From positions 20,076 through 84,075 of the forward strand of contig CANQPL010000009.1 in assembly GCA_947625735.1 (NCBI GenBank): DNA of 64,000 bases, in the 5' to 3' direction. The position numbers were made by a program, and so were the translations under genes. This stretch comes from an uncultured Clostridia bacterium. GTDB lineage: Bacteria; Bacillota; Clostridia; Oscillospirales; Ruminococcaceae. Within the stretch, counting starts at the first letter, position 1. Each line of letters begins with the position of its first letter. The notes beneath the pieces were generated by a model. The model saw only the letters and a list, made by a program, of their open reading frames with translations. It was not told the origin of the DNA and made no database searches. Positions 53,454-61,183 of this stretch are shown one piece after another.

Positions 53454-53818
53454 GCCCTGCGCAAAGTAACGGTCTGCTCCGGATAAGAGCATATGCCGGG
53501 CAGTGATCTGTCCGGCATATATGCAAAATGTAAAAAATGCAGCTTTTTAGCAGATGTGCAATTATTGCAGCTGCTCTGCACTAATAATTACACTAATTAT
53601 GAAAAAAATCACTTTTTTTTGGGACGTCATGATTTCAAAACACCATATTTCTTAATAACCGTACAAAAATCTAAAGGAAAAAGTTATAAAAATCAGTGAT
53701 TCCGGGTTTTTTGAAGCATATGTTTTGTGCAAGTTGTATAGGAACACTTTAAAATAAAACGTTTAAATGAAAAATGTTCCAAATTCACAAAATTAGAGAA
53801 AAAAATCTCAGAAAACTA
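53454..53818. other. AT-rich intergenic region with imperfect hairpins
   Basis: ATATGCCGGgCAG / CTGtCCGGCATAT (53490-53520) is a possible weak terminator after pilT. A GCAG/CTGC-rich region follows to about 53580, then AT-rich sequence. The 68-aa ORF here has no support. Confidence 0.4.
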
Positions 53819-53847
53819 TTGACAAATCAAAAAATATGAGCTATAAT
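53819..53847 (+). promoter_or_regulatory. Sigma-A promoter of the pilin operon
   Basis: TTGACA (53819-53824) and TATAAT (53842-53847), spacer 17 nt: a near-perfect promoter, as expected for a major structural protein. A leader of about 127 nt follows. Confidence 0.85.
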
Positions 53848-53853
53848 GTAATT

Positions 53854-53980
53854 ACAGTCAAGGGAACAAAGAACAGAGCGAAGGCGGCAAGATCAGAAGG
53901 CGGTAACGTCAGAAACTTGCAAGGCTCAGGTACCCAAGGCTTAATGCATTGGCTGAATCTCTTATATAGGAGGGAATCCA
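53854..53980 (+). promoter_or_regulatory. Structured-looking 127-nt leader of the pilin operon
   Basis: The leader is GC-richer and less AT-like than the intergenic DNA around it, with GCAAG/CTTGC pairing, GGTACC and doubled AAGGCT words. I could not match it to the c-di-GMP riboswitches that often control pilins. It ends in an AGGAGG ribosome site. Confidence 0.35.
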
Positions 53981-54634
53981 ATGGACAAAGTTAAAAGACG
54001 GACGTTAAGGGCATTTACGCTGTTGGAGCTTATTGTTGTAGTAGCAATTATAGCAATTCTGATGGCAATAATTGTCCCCAATACTCAGTCTTATATGCGG
54101 ACGTCAAGGATTGAGGCTGCTAACGATCAAGCGCAGCAGATCTTTATGACAACACAGGATTATCTGGTAACAAAGCAGCTGCGAAATGAAAAGGTCGAAG
54201 GTATCTTCGGCGCAGCAGTAAGCGATGTTGTTTATGTAGGTGCAACGGTTCATGCAGGGCAGGCAATAACTGAAGCGGATATCTGGGCAACGAATGATTC
54301 CACAATGACAGCCAGTGAGGTTGTGGCTCTTAATCAGATCGTTTCCGGTCTTTCGGGAGATTTTCAAGGAGCATTTCTTATTCAGATTTATCCTGCGACC
54401 TACACAGTAAAAGCTGCTTTCTTCTGCGATCAGCCGTCACACAGCACGGGTGATTTTGACAGCGCCGCAGTTAAATATGTAGGTGATCCGACTAATCCCC
54501 ATTATTTCACTACTCCTTTCGGTTCTTATACTGTTAATGGTATTGACCGTGCGCAGGAGGGAATGATTATGCAGGGTACAACTCCCGAGGAAAGACAATA
54601 TGTCGGGCAGTACCCAATGCCAATCAATGATTAA
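53981..54634 (+). CDS. Type IV prepilin
   Basis: A 217-aa prepilin with leader MDKVKRRTLRA and the pilin helix FTLLELIVVVAIIAIL, Glu5 present. The residue before the cut is Ala rather than the usual Gly. The head domain is about 165 residues and has no recognisable special motif. It is the first gene of a two-gene operon with the probable major pilin, 55 nt upstream. Confidence 0.88.
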   Translation: MDKVKRRTLRAFTLLELIVVVAIIAILMAIIVPNTQSYMRTSRIEAANDQAQQIFMTTQDYLVTKQLRNEKVEGIFGAAVSDVVYVGATVHAGQAITEADIWATNDSTMTASEVVALNQIVSGLSGDFQGAFLIQIYPATYTVKAAFFCDQPSHSTGDFDSAAVKYVGDPTNPHYFTTPFGSYTVNGIDRAQEGMIMQGTTPEERQYVGQYPMPIND

Positions 54635-54689
54635 TACAGCACAGGGCTGTGTTATAAAAAATTATAATTTTTTAAAGGAGGAATTTCTC

Positions 54690-55166
54690 ATGAGAAATTC
54701 AAAGATGAAGGGCTTTACCCTCGTAGAGCTCATCGTAGTTATCGCTATCATCGGCGTACTCGCAGCTATCCTCGTTCCTTCCATGGTTGGTTATGTAACA
54801 GATTCTCGTTACTCCACCGCTAACTCTAACGCTAAGCTTGCTTACACCAATGCAGCTACATGGTGCTCCAAGTGCGAAGTTAAGGGTTACTCTATTTCTG
54901 GCGCAACATTCAACAGCACTCTGGTTCCTTCCGCTGGTTCTGTTTCTTTCAATGGTACTGATACTGACCTCGGTGAGTGCCTGAGATCCCTTATGGGCGG
55001 CAACAATGGTGCTGGTATGGCTTATGTAGAGGTTAAGGATTCTGCTCCTAAGTTCTCTCAGTGGAGAAAGACTACTGCTGACAAAATTGTTGGTAACTAT
55101 CCTTCTGCTGCTGACAAGGACAATACTGCAACTTGGGGTCAAGAGTTAACTTCTTCTGCTACCTGA
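54690..55166 (+). CDS. pilA: Probable major type IV pilin
   Basis: A 158-aa prepilin with MRNSKMKG|FTLVELIVVIAIIGVLAAILVPSM, the canonical pilin N-terminus with Glu5. Head domain of about 115 residues with two Cys pairs candidates (TWCSKC, GEC). ATG 54690 follows AAAGGAGG at 8 nt; the track start 30 codons earlier lies in the previous gene. The codon choice is more uniform (GCT, GTT, TCT, CTC) than that of its neighbours, a sign of high expression, and a strong terminator follows. These features suggest it is the main pilus subunit. Confidence 0.9.
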   Translation: MRNSKMKGFTLVELIVVIAIIGVLAAILVPSMVGYVTDSRYSTANSNAKLAYTNAATWCSKCEVKGYSISGATFNSTLVPSAGSVSFNGTDTDLGECLRSLMGGNNGAGMAYVEVKDSAPKFSQWRKTTADKIVGNYPSAADKDNTATWGQELTSSAT

Positions 55167-55211
55167 TTTTAGTTGGTTATCATTTAAACCAATACTTAAA
55201 CTAAAAAGAGA

Positions 55212-55240
55212 AGTCCTCCCCACGGGGAGGGCTTTTTTTT
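55212..55240 (+). terminator. Strong terminator after the major pilin
   Basis: GTCCTCCCC / GGGGAGGGC hairpin with a tight loop, followed by eight T. Confidence 0.92.
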
Positions 55241-55244
55241 AGCA

Positions 55245-55345
55245 TCTTTAATCCTGTGCGGATTGATACATACAATCGTTACGCACATTTGTCCGCATTT
55301 ACCTTAACTGCGGGTTTTAATTCGTGTATACCCTCAGAAATAAAA
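55245..55345 (-). pseudogene. Decayed fragment of a uridine-kinase-like gene
   Basis: The minus strand translates as EGIHELKPAVKVNADKCA, a stop, then RLYVSIRTGLK, which follows EGIHALNPIVTGNADKYAQRVYVSVRTRLK of the intact gene 500 nt away. An ungapped hand alignment of about 88 bases gives roughly 73% identity. Only about 33 codons remain, with an in-frame stop. It is a remnant of a second copy of that gene, left by duplication or recombination. Confidence 0.75.
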
Positions 55346-55350
55346 AGAAA

Positions 55351-55376
55351 CCCTCCCACACAGGAGGGCTTTTTTC
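55351..55376 (+). terminator. Second terminator hairpin
   Basis: CCCTCC / GGAGGG with a 6-nt loop and TTTTTT. Very like the first terminator 130 nt upstream in sequence, possibly a backup. Confidence 0.8.
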
Positions 55377-55477
55377 ATTAAGAAAACAGTGGGAGACAAG
55401 CTTTTTTGGGCGTGTCTGTAAATATAAACTCTGCCGTATACAAAAAATATCTGCACAGGAGCGAATATCCGATACCC

Positions 55478-56428
55478 CTAATATTCAAATTCACTTCCCC
55501 CGATAAACTCTCTTATCAGTGAATCCGCAGGAACATAGCCGCTGTCAGCAGGGGAAAGCTCCCCTAAAAATTTAACTATTCCCGCATATTCGGGAAAAAC
55601 CTCCAGCTCGGAAATATCCTCCACAAGTGAAAGCTCCCTCTCGATAATAGGCTTGTAGACGGACGGCTCATAAGCCATAAAGGTGTCAATATCAATATCC
55701 GCAAGGTGTTTGAAAGGGTAGATAAACAGATCCTCCCCCCGTGAAACTCCCGCAAACATACTGAAGATTTCCTTGTATTCTCTTTTCCTGAAAAGCCTGT
55801 CACGACACAGCCTGCGCATAAGACGGATATGTCTCGGGTGCAGCAGACTTCCGTCCGGAGCCTTTAACCTTGTGCGTACGGACACATACACCCTCTGTGC
55901 ATATTTGTCCGCATTTCCCGTAACAATGGGGTTTAAGGCGTGTATCCCCTCGATAATGATTATTTCGTCCCTTTGTCTGCAAAAGGGAACGCTGCGTGGA
56001 CGTGACTGAGTGGGAAAATCAAAGACGGGCATCATAAATTCCTCTCCCGCCCCCAGCTTTTCCAGATGCTCACTAAAAAGGGGTATATCCAGCCTGTGTG
56101 GGGATTCAAGGTCAATGCTGCCCTTTTCGTCACGGGGGAGCGTGCCTTCATTTTCGGGGGTAACGGGCAGAAAATAGTTATCCATTGAAAGTATTTTCAC
56201 TCCATGCCCCAGCTCTTGTATACATTTGCCTATGCGCATGGCAGTGGTAGTTTTTCCCGACCCCGAGGGACCCGCAAGGAGTACCACGGGCTTTTTTGTT
56301 TCTGCTGTTATGCGTTCGGCAGCTTCTCTGATGTAAGCCTCGTAGTTTTCCTCCGCCGTTTCGATGAGAGCCGAGGGCGTATCGGATAGCATATTGTTAA
56401 TAGACTGTGTTCTTACAAATTTTTCCAT
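55478..56428 (-). CDS. Uridine kinase-like nucleoside kinase
   Basis: A 316-aa P-loop kinase with Walker A LLAGPSGSGKTTT, the DxxF-type SMDNYFLP, RLDIP and IIIIEGIHALNP, in the order of uridine/phosphoribulokinase-like enzymes. It is shorter than the fused threonyl-tRNA-synthetase-like versions and has an N-terminal extension of about 45 residues. Expected to phosphorylate uridine/cytidine or a related nucleoside. Own promoter. A damaged partial copy lies just downstream. Confidence 0.88.
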   Translation of the reverse strand: MEKFVRTQSINNMLSDTPSALIETAEENYEAYIREAAERITAETKKPVVLLAGPSGSGKTTTAMRIGKCIQELGHGVKILSMDNYFLPVTPENEGTLPRDEKGSIDLESPHRLDIPLFSEHLEKLGAGEEFMMPVFDFPTQSRPRSVPFCRQRDEIIIIEGIHALNPIVTGNADKYAQRVYVSVRTRLKAPDGSLLHPRHIRLMRRLCRDRLFRKREYKEIFSMFAGVSRGEDLFIYPFKHLADIDIDTFMAYEPSVYKPIIERELSLVEDISELEVFPEYAGIVKFLGELSPADSGYVPADSLIREFIGGSEFEY

Positions 56429-56476
56429 AAGATACCTGCCTTTAATACAGTACTGTGATAATTTTATTCTTATTAT

Positions 56477-56505
56477 AGTATACAGAATTTTGCAGATATT
56501 GTCAA
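56477..56505 (-). promoter_or_regulatory. Sigma-A promoter of the nucleoside kinase gene
   Basis: On the minus strand TTGACA (56500-56505) and TATACT (56477-56482), spacer 17 nt. Confidence 0.7.
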
Positions 56506-56573
56506 TAATATGTCAAGAATTTCCGTGGAAATATATCTGTCACTTTAGCGGAAAAATATTAAAAATGCCGTTC

Positions 56574-56602
56574 TTGACAAATCCGTGACGGTGTGATATA
56601 AT
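56574..56602 (+). promoter_or_regulatory. Sigma-A promoter of the DAHP synthase gene
   Basis: TTGACA (56574-56579) and TATAAT (56597-56602), spacer 17 nt: consensus boxes. Confidence 0.85.
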
Positions 56603-56632
56603 TAACCATATCGGATAAAGGAGATGTTTACT

Positions 56633-57664
56633 ATGATGAATATGGATTTTATACGCAAGCTGCCTATTCCGCAGGAAATAAAGGCGCAGTTTCCCATTCC
56701 CGAAGAAGTCATGAAGCAAAAGGCAAAGCGTGACGCAGAGATAGCAGGCGTTTTTACGGGAGAAAATGACAAGTTCCTGCTAATAATCGGTCCCTGCTCC
56801 GCCGACAGAGAGGACAGCGTCATGGACTATCTTAACCGCCTTGCACGAGTGCAGGAGCGTGTTAAGGACAAAATTCTTATTGTGCCGAGGGTCTACACCA
56901 ACAAGCCCCGCACCACAGGTCAGGGCTACAAGGGCATGGTTCATCAGCCCGACCCCACCAAGGGCGAGGATATGTTAGAGGGACTTATCTCAATAAGAAA
57001 GCTCCACACAAAGGCACTTACCGAAACGGGAATGGGCTGTGCGGACGAGATGCTCTATCCCGAAAATCATAGGTATCTGTCGGATATACTGTCATACGTG
57101 GCAGTGGGGGCTCGTTCTGTGGAGGATCAGCAGCATCGTCTGACCGCCAGCGGTCTGACCGTTCCTGTAGGAATGAAAAACCCCACAAGCGGAGATTATT
57201 CCGTAATGCTCAACTCAATCATCGCCGCACAGTCTGAGCATACCTTTCTTTACCGCGGCTGGGAGGCACGCAGCAAGGGAAATCCCCTTACCCACGCAAT
57301 ACTCAGAGGTTATGTGGACAAGCACGGCAATACGCACCCCAACTATCATTATGAGGATCTTATCAGGCTTTATGAGATGTACTCCGCAAAGGAGCTTGCC
57401 AACATGGCAGTAATAATAGACGCAAACCATGCAAACTCGGGCAAGCAGTACATGGAGCAGATACGCATCTGTCACGAGGTGCTTCACTCCTGCCGCCACA
57501 ACAAGGATATAAAGAGCATAGTCAAAGGCTTCATGATCGAAAGCTACATTGAGGACGGCTGTCAGAAAGTAGGAGAGGGTGTCTACGGAAAATCAATTAC
57601 CGACCCGTGTCTCGGCTGGGAAAAATCCGAAAGACTTATTCTTGACATTGCCGAGGAGCTTTAA
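56633..57664 (+). CDS. aroF: DAHP synthase (type I, AroF/G/H-like)
   Basis: A 343-aa 3-deoxy-7-phosphoheptulonate synthase, the first step of the shikimate pathway. GPCSADRED, PRVYTNKPRTTGQGYKG, KNPTSGDYSVMLNS and DANHANSGKQ cover substrate and metal-binding regions. ATG 56633 is preferred, 9 nt after AGGAG; the track ATG overlaps the ribosome site. Feedback type cannot be read. Single gene with its own promoter and terminator. Confidence 0.95.
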   Translation: MMNMDFIRKLPIPQEIKAQFPIPEEVMKQKAKRDAEIAGVFTGENDKFLLIIGPCSADREDSVMDYLNRLARVQERVKDKILIVPRVYTNKPRTTGQGYKGMVHQPDPTKGEDMLEGLISIRKLHTKALTETGMGCADEMLYPENHRYLSDILSYVAVGARSVEDQQHRLTASGLTVPVGMKNPTSGDYSVMLNSIIAAQSEHTFLYRGWEARSKGNPLTHAILRGYVDKHGNTHPNYHYEDLIRLYEMYSAKELANMAVIIDANHANSGKQYMEQIRICHEVLHSCRHNKDIKSIVKGFMIESYIEDGCQKVGEGVYGKSITDPCLGWEKSERLILDIAEEL

Positions 57665-57671
57665 AAGGCGC

Positions 57672-57700
57672 TTAAACGGGCGGAGCGCGCCCGTTTTTTA
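57672..57700. terminator. Terminator after the DAHP synthase gene
   Basis: AACGGGCG / CGCCCGTT hairpin with a short loop and TTTTT; convergent genes share it. Confidence 0.85.
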
Positions 57701-58750
57701 TAATTTGGGAGCGCTGTTTTTTGCCTTATCCATAAAAAGTGAGATATCAAAGGAGGGGGAGCTGCCTGTGGGACTGCGCTGCTCCTGTCTGTCGTTTCGC
57801 ATAGGTGCGGAGGGTCTTGCCGTTTTATTTGCGGAGGGCTTTGTGCGTTCGGAGAAGCTCTTAGCCTCCTCGGGGCTTTTAACACCGTTTTCATGCCATT
57901 TTTTGAGTATGGAATTCATATACTGAAAGGAAATGCTGCCCTTATTGGTAAGAGTGATGTCATAGGCAAGCTCCACCGTTTTAAGCTCCATATCCCATGC
58001 CGACCAGTCGTTTATGTATCTTTGCACCGTAGGGGAGAGCGCATCGGGAAGATGCAGGCTCTGACCTACCGCACTGCGGAAGGTGCGGCGTTTTTCCATT
58101 TGCAGGATCTCATTTTCAGCCTGTTCATGGGTAGTTATGTTTTTGCTGTTCCAGTCAAGAGCGGTTTCCTCTATAAACTTCATATCCGAGCGCCCCGACG
58201 AGCAGCAGCAGCCTATCAGCATTATTATAATATCTGCGGACATTCCCAGATGATCGTAAAAGTAAAGTATCGTTCGCTGATCCGTAAAGGTCAGCACTCT
58301 TTTAAGACACCCCTCCGCCGCATGAAATAAAAATGCGACCTCCTCAGAGCCTTCAATTCTTTTTGCTATCTCAGCGGGCAGCAAAGCCTTTGACGCTGCC
58401 CTGACCGCTCTTTTTTTATCTGCGGGAGAGGGTTCGGGGGGAGGGGCAAGCACAGTGACTTTTTTCTCTGACGGCTCAGCGTGAGAAGTGATTTTTTCCG
58501 TATCCGGTGAGGACGTTTTTTCACAGGTATTTTCTTCTTTGATAAGGATACCCGTCTGCTGCCAGTAGGAAAGAGCGTCCTCTATATCCTCCGTGGTGAC
58601 GCCTATTCCGGCGGGATCTGCGGGCAGCTCCTTATTTTTGAGAATATACAGAAGTATTTTCAGCGACTTCCCCGAAGCGAGTTTCAGGTAATCGCACACC
58701 TCATCAGGAACCGCAAAAACGCCGTTGTTCCAGTTGATCCTATGATCCAT
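57698..58750 (-). CDS. DnaD-domain protein
   Basis: A 350-aa protein. The first 95 residues (NNGVFAVPDEVCDYLKLASGKSLKILLYIL) form the winged-helix-like start of DnaD-type proteins; a charged Pro/Ser linker follows (about 95-135), then two DnaD-type helical regions (YFYDHLGMS, IQKYINDWSAWDMELKTVELAYDITLTNKGSISFQYMNSILKKW), and a disordered tail. Such proteins help load the replicative helicase. The helicase-loader ATPase gene often next to it is not here. Strong AAAGGAG before the ATG. Confidence 0.85.
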   Translation of the reverse strand: MDHRINWNNGVFAVPDEVCDYLKLASGKSLKILLYILKNKELPADPAGIGVTTEDIEDALSYWQQTGILIKEENTCEKTSSPDTEKITSHAEPSEKKVTVLAPPPEPSPADKKRAVRAASKALLPAEIAKRIEGSEEVAFLFHAAEGCLKRVLTFTDQRTILYFYDHLGMSADIIIMLIGCCCSSGRSDMKFIEETALDWNSKNITTHEQAENEILQMEKRRTFRSAVGQSLHLPDALSPTVQRYINDWSAWDMELKTVELAYDITLTNKGSISFQYMNSILKKWHENGVKSPEEAKSFSERTKPSANKTARPSAPMRNDRQEQRSPTGSSPSFDISLFMDKAKNSAPKL

Positions 58751-58974
58751 AGCATTTGTTCTCCTTTAATTTTTGTCTGCATATTCATTATATCATTTTC
58801 GGGGAAAAAAAACTATATGAATTTTGCACGATTTTTTTCCTGTATTTTCTTCATTGAGAGCAGAGTGTATGCAAACAGGGAATAATTTTCTTAATTTACA
58901 ATAGTGACGAGTTACGACAGTACCATGTGGAAAATAATGGTAAAATGTAGAAAAAAGAAAGAAAGGAAAGGGAT

Positions 58975-59247
58975 ATGCTGTATTCGATAATGGGTGAGCG
59001 TATCAGAGATCTTCGTGTGGACAGAGATTTCACGCAGAAGGAGATCGCCGTGTATCTTAACTGTTCGCAGGTATGCTACTCGAACTATGAGACAGGCAAG
59101 CGTTCACTTCCTGTGGAATATATCGTAAAGCTTGCATTTTTTTACAATGTCAGCACCGATTATGTTTTCGGTCTGACTGATAACAAGGGCAGGTATTCAG
59201 ATGGGAAATTTCTACAGCTTCGTACGGATCAGCTTATGCAAAAATAA
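58975..59247 (+). CDS. XRE-family helix-turn-helix regulator
   Basis: A 90-aa protein with an N-terminal HTH_3 domain (IRDLRVDRDFTQKEIAVYLNCSQVCYSNYETGKRSLPVEYI) and a short tail. GAAAGGAAAGGG precedes the ATG. Alone, followed by a terminator. Target unknown; often autoregulatory. Confidence 0.92.
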   Translation: MLYSIMGERIRDLRVDRDFTQKEIAVYLNCSQVCYSNYETGKRSLPVEYIVKLAFFYNVSTDYVFGLTDNKGRYSDGKFLQLRTDQLMQK

Positions 59248-59304
59248 TACAAAGATAAGGGGTAGTTGAGGGGGCGCCGACCCTATGAAAAAGTCTGTAA
59301 AAAG

Positions 59305-59350
59305 TCAGCCGACTGTGGTATAACAAATATAACACAGTCGGCTGATTTTA
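59305..59350 (+). terminator. Terminator after the XRE regulator
   Basis: A 13-bp perfect stem TCAGCCGACTGTG / CACAGTCGGCTGA with a 14-nt loop and TTTT after it. Confidence 0.8.
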
Positions 59351-59389
59351 ATTACAAGAAGAAAAAGAAAACGAATGAGCGAGGGAAAA

Positions 59390-59476
59390 ATGCTTGGATC
59401 GGAAATGGACGAGCATTCAGGGTACCGTGAATATGAACTATCACAGCTTATGAATTTACAGAAATTTTTCACATAG
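59390..59476 (+). CDS. Possible 28-aa small protein between two terminators
   Basis: ATG CTT GGA starts a 28-codon frame (MLGSEMDEHSGYREY...) with GAGCGAGGG just upstream. It lies alone between two intrinsic terminators. Nothing else supports it; a chance ORF is about as likely. Confidence 0.2.
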   Translation: MLGSEMDEHSGYREYELSQLMNLQKFFT

Positions 59477-59479
59477 TCA

Positions 59480-59508
59480 GATCGCCGGTTCAGGCGGTCT
59501 TTTCTTTT
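59480..59508 (+). terminator. Terminator upstream of the sipL gene
   Basis: GATCGCC / GGCGGTC hairpin with a 6-nt loop and a T-rich tail (TTTTCTTTTT). Confidence 0.7.
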
Positions 59509-59609
59509 TGCATAAACGGGGCGGCAGGCGAATATATTGTGAAGAGGACAAATTGTCGGAGCAAAGCTCCGTCAGCATTATGCGGCAAAAGAATGAAAGG
59601 ATGGTTTAT

Positions 59610-61160
59610 ATGGATCTAAAGATCAACAGAGAAACTGTCAGATCCCTTGAAAGGATCTGCGACAGCACTCAGGAGCAGTCGGTGGAGCTTGATTATGTAC
59701 TTCCCGATTATTATCCCGAGATATTCAGGATCATCAGATGTACAGCCGAGCCGAGGATCACCTCCTGTGCTGTCAGCGGTGACAAAGCAGCCTATGAGCT
59801 GACAGTGTGTATAAAGGTGATCTACTGCTCGGAAAAGGGCTCACTACAGGCAGTGGATCAGAAGCTGAGCTACAGCAGAACAGTAAATTTAGAGGGCAGA
59901 TGCCTGTCTCCCACTGTGGATATCAGACCCTTTGCCGATCACATAAACTGCCGCGCGGTGAACCGCCGCAGGATAGATGTGAGAGGAGCGGTCACTATAC
60001 GCATATCCGCATTCGGAGAAAAGGAGACGCCTGTAGTAAGCGATGCATTCGGGTCAAGCATACAGCTTAAGAAAATGGTGCGTTCCTGTCCCTCGGACTA
60101 TATCCGTGTACAGAAAAGGGCGGCAGTTTCCGATGAATTTGAGCTTGGAGGAGCGCCTCCTATAGGAAATATCCTCCGTTCCTCGGCGGATATCATATCA
60201 TCGGGAAAAAAGATGATCGGGAGCAAGGCGGCAGCGAAAGGGGAGCTTAAAATCTCACTGCTTTATACTCCCTCGGGCGAGTCTGAGGAAAAGTCGGTAA
60301 ACTCAATGCAGTTTTCCATGCCCTTTTCCCAGCTTGTGGATATGGAGGGAATGGACGATACATACGACTGCCGTGTAGATACCGAAGTTATTTCCTGCGA
60401 TATTTCACCACGTTCGGAGGGTGACGGCGATGTAAAATCGGTGGAATGTGAGGTAATGCTGCTTATCACCTGTACGGCAGTAAAATGCTCAGTCTACGAG
60501 ATCGCTGCCGATGAGTATTCCACAGCCTTCGCCACTTCTCACACAGAAGCGCCCGTTAGGATAAGCGGAGAGCCGCTGACGGTGGACACTGTGACAGTGA
60601 TAAAGGGCGTATGCGAAAATAAGGACAGTCCCTTGTCTGTGATATATGATGCATGGTGTTCAGCTGAACGGCTCACCGCCGCAGCAAATGACGGAGCAGT
60701 ATCCGTAACGGGCAGCGTCAGGATATCGGTTCTGGGAAAAACGGAAAGCGGCGATCATGTTATCTGCGAAACTGATGTTTCTGTAGATGAGGCGATCCCT
60801 GTTGAAAATAAAAGGATCGGAACGGACGCAGACATCAGGATAGGTTTTTCGGTGCTTTCCTGCACCTATACCATTTCCTCTGATAATACAGCGGAGGTAA
60901 AAGCGGAGATAGGCATAAGAGGCACTGTTACCGACTGCGAAACGATAAACGCAATTACGGAAATTACAGTTGATGAGGATTCTCCGAGAGAGAAAAACGA
61001 GGAGTATGCACTGCGGCTTTATTTTGCACATAACGGAGAGGAGCTGTGGGATATCGCAAAGAGATACGGAGCGTCTATAGATCAGGTCATGGAGGAAAAT
61101 GAGCTTGAGGACACAGAAGCAGTCAAGGAAGGCAGAATGCTGCTTATCCCCATAAATTGA
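59610..61160 (+). CDS. sipL: SipL-like SPOCS/LysM spore-coat protein
   Basis: A 516-aa protein with two or three DUF3794 (SPOCS) domains in the first 460 residues and a C-terminal LysM domain (LRLYFAHNGEELWDIAKRYGASIDQVMEENEL...LLIPIN). This is the plan of SipL of Clostridioides difficile, which binds SpoIVA through its LysM domain to form the base of the spore coat. ATG 59610 follows GAAAGGATGG; the longer track start is upstream of it. spoIVA follows directly, which confirms the assignment. Confidence 0.9.
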   Translation: MDLKINRETVRSLERICDSTQEQSVELDYVLPDYYPEIFRIIRCTAEPRITSCAVSGDKAAYELTVCIKVIYCSEKGSLQAVDQKLSYSRTVNLEGRCLSPTVDIRPFADHINCRAVNRRRIDVRGAVTIRISAFGEKETPVVSDAFGSSIQLKKMVRSCPSDYIRVQKRAAVSDEFELGGAPPIGNILRSSADIISSGKKMIGSKAAAKGELKISLLYTPSGESEEKSVNSMQFSMPFSQLVDMEGMDDTYDCRVDTEVISCDISPRSEGDGDVKSVECEVMLLITCTAVKCSVYEIAADEYSTAFATSHTEAPVRISGEPLTVDTVTVIKGVCENKDSPLSVIYDAWCSAERLTAAANDGAVSVTGSVRISVLGKTESGDHVICETDVSVDEAIPVENKRIGTDADIRIGFSVLSCTYTISSDNTAEVKAEIGIRGTVTDCETINAITEITVDEDSPREKNEEYALRLYFAHNGEELWDIAKRYGASIDQVMEENELEDTEAVKEGRMLLIPIN

Positions 61161-61183
61161 ATACTGAAAGGATAATTAGAAAT

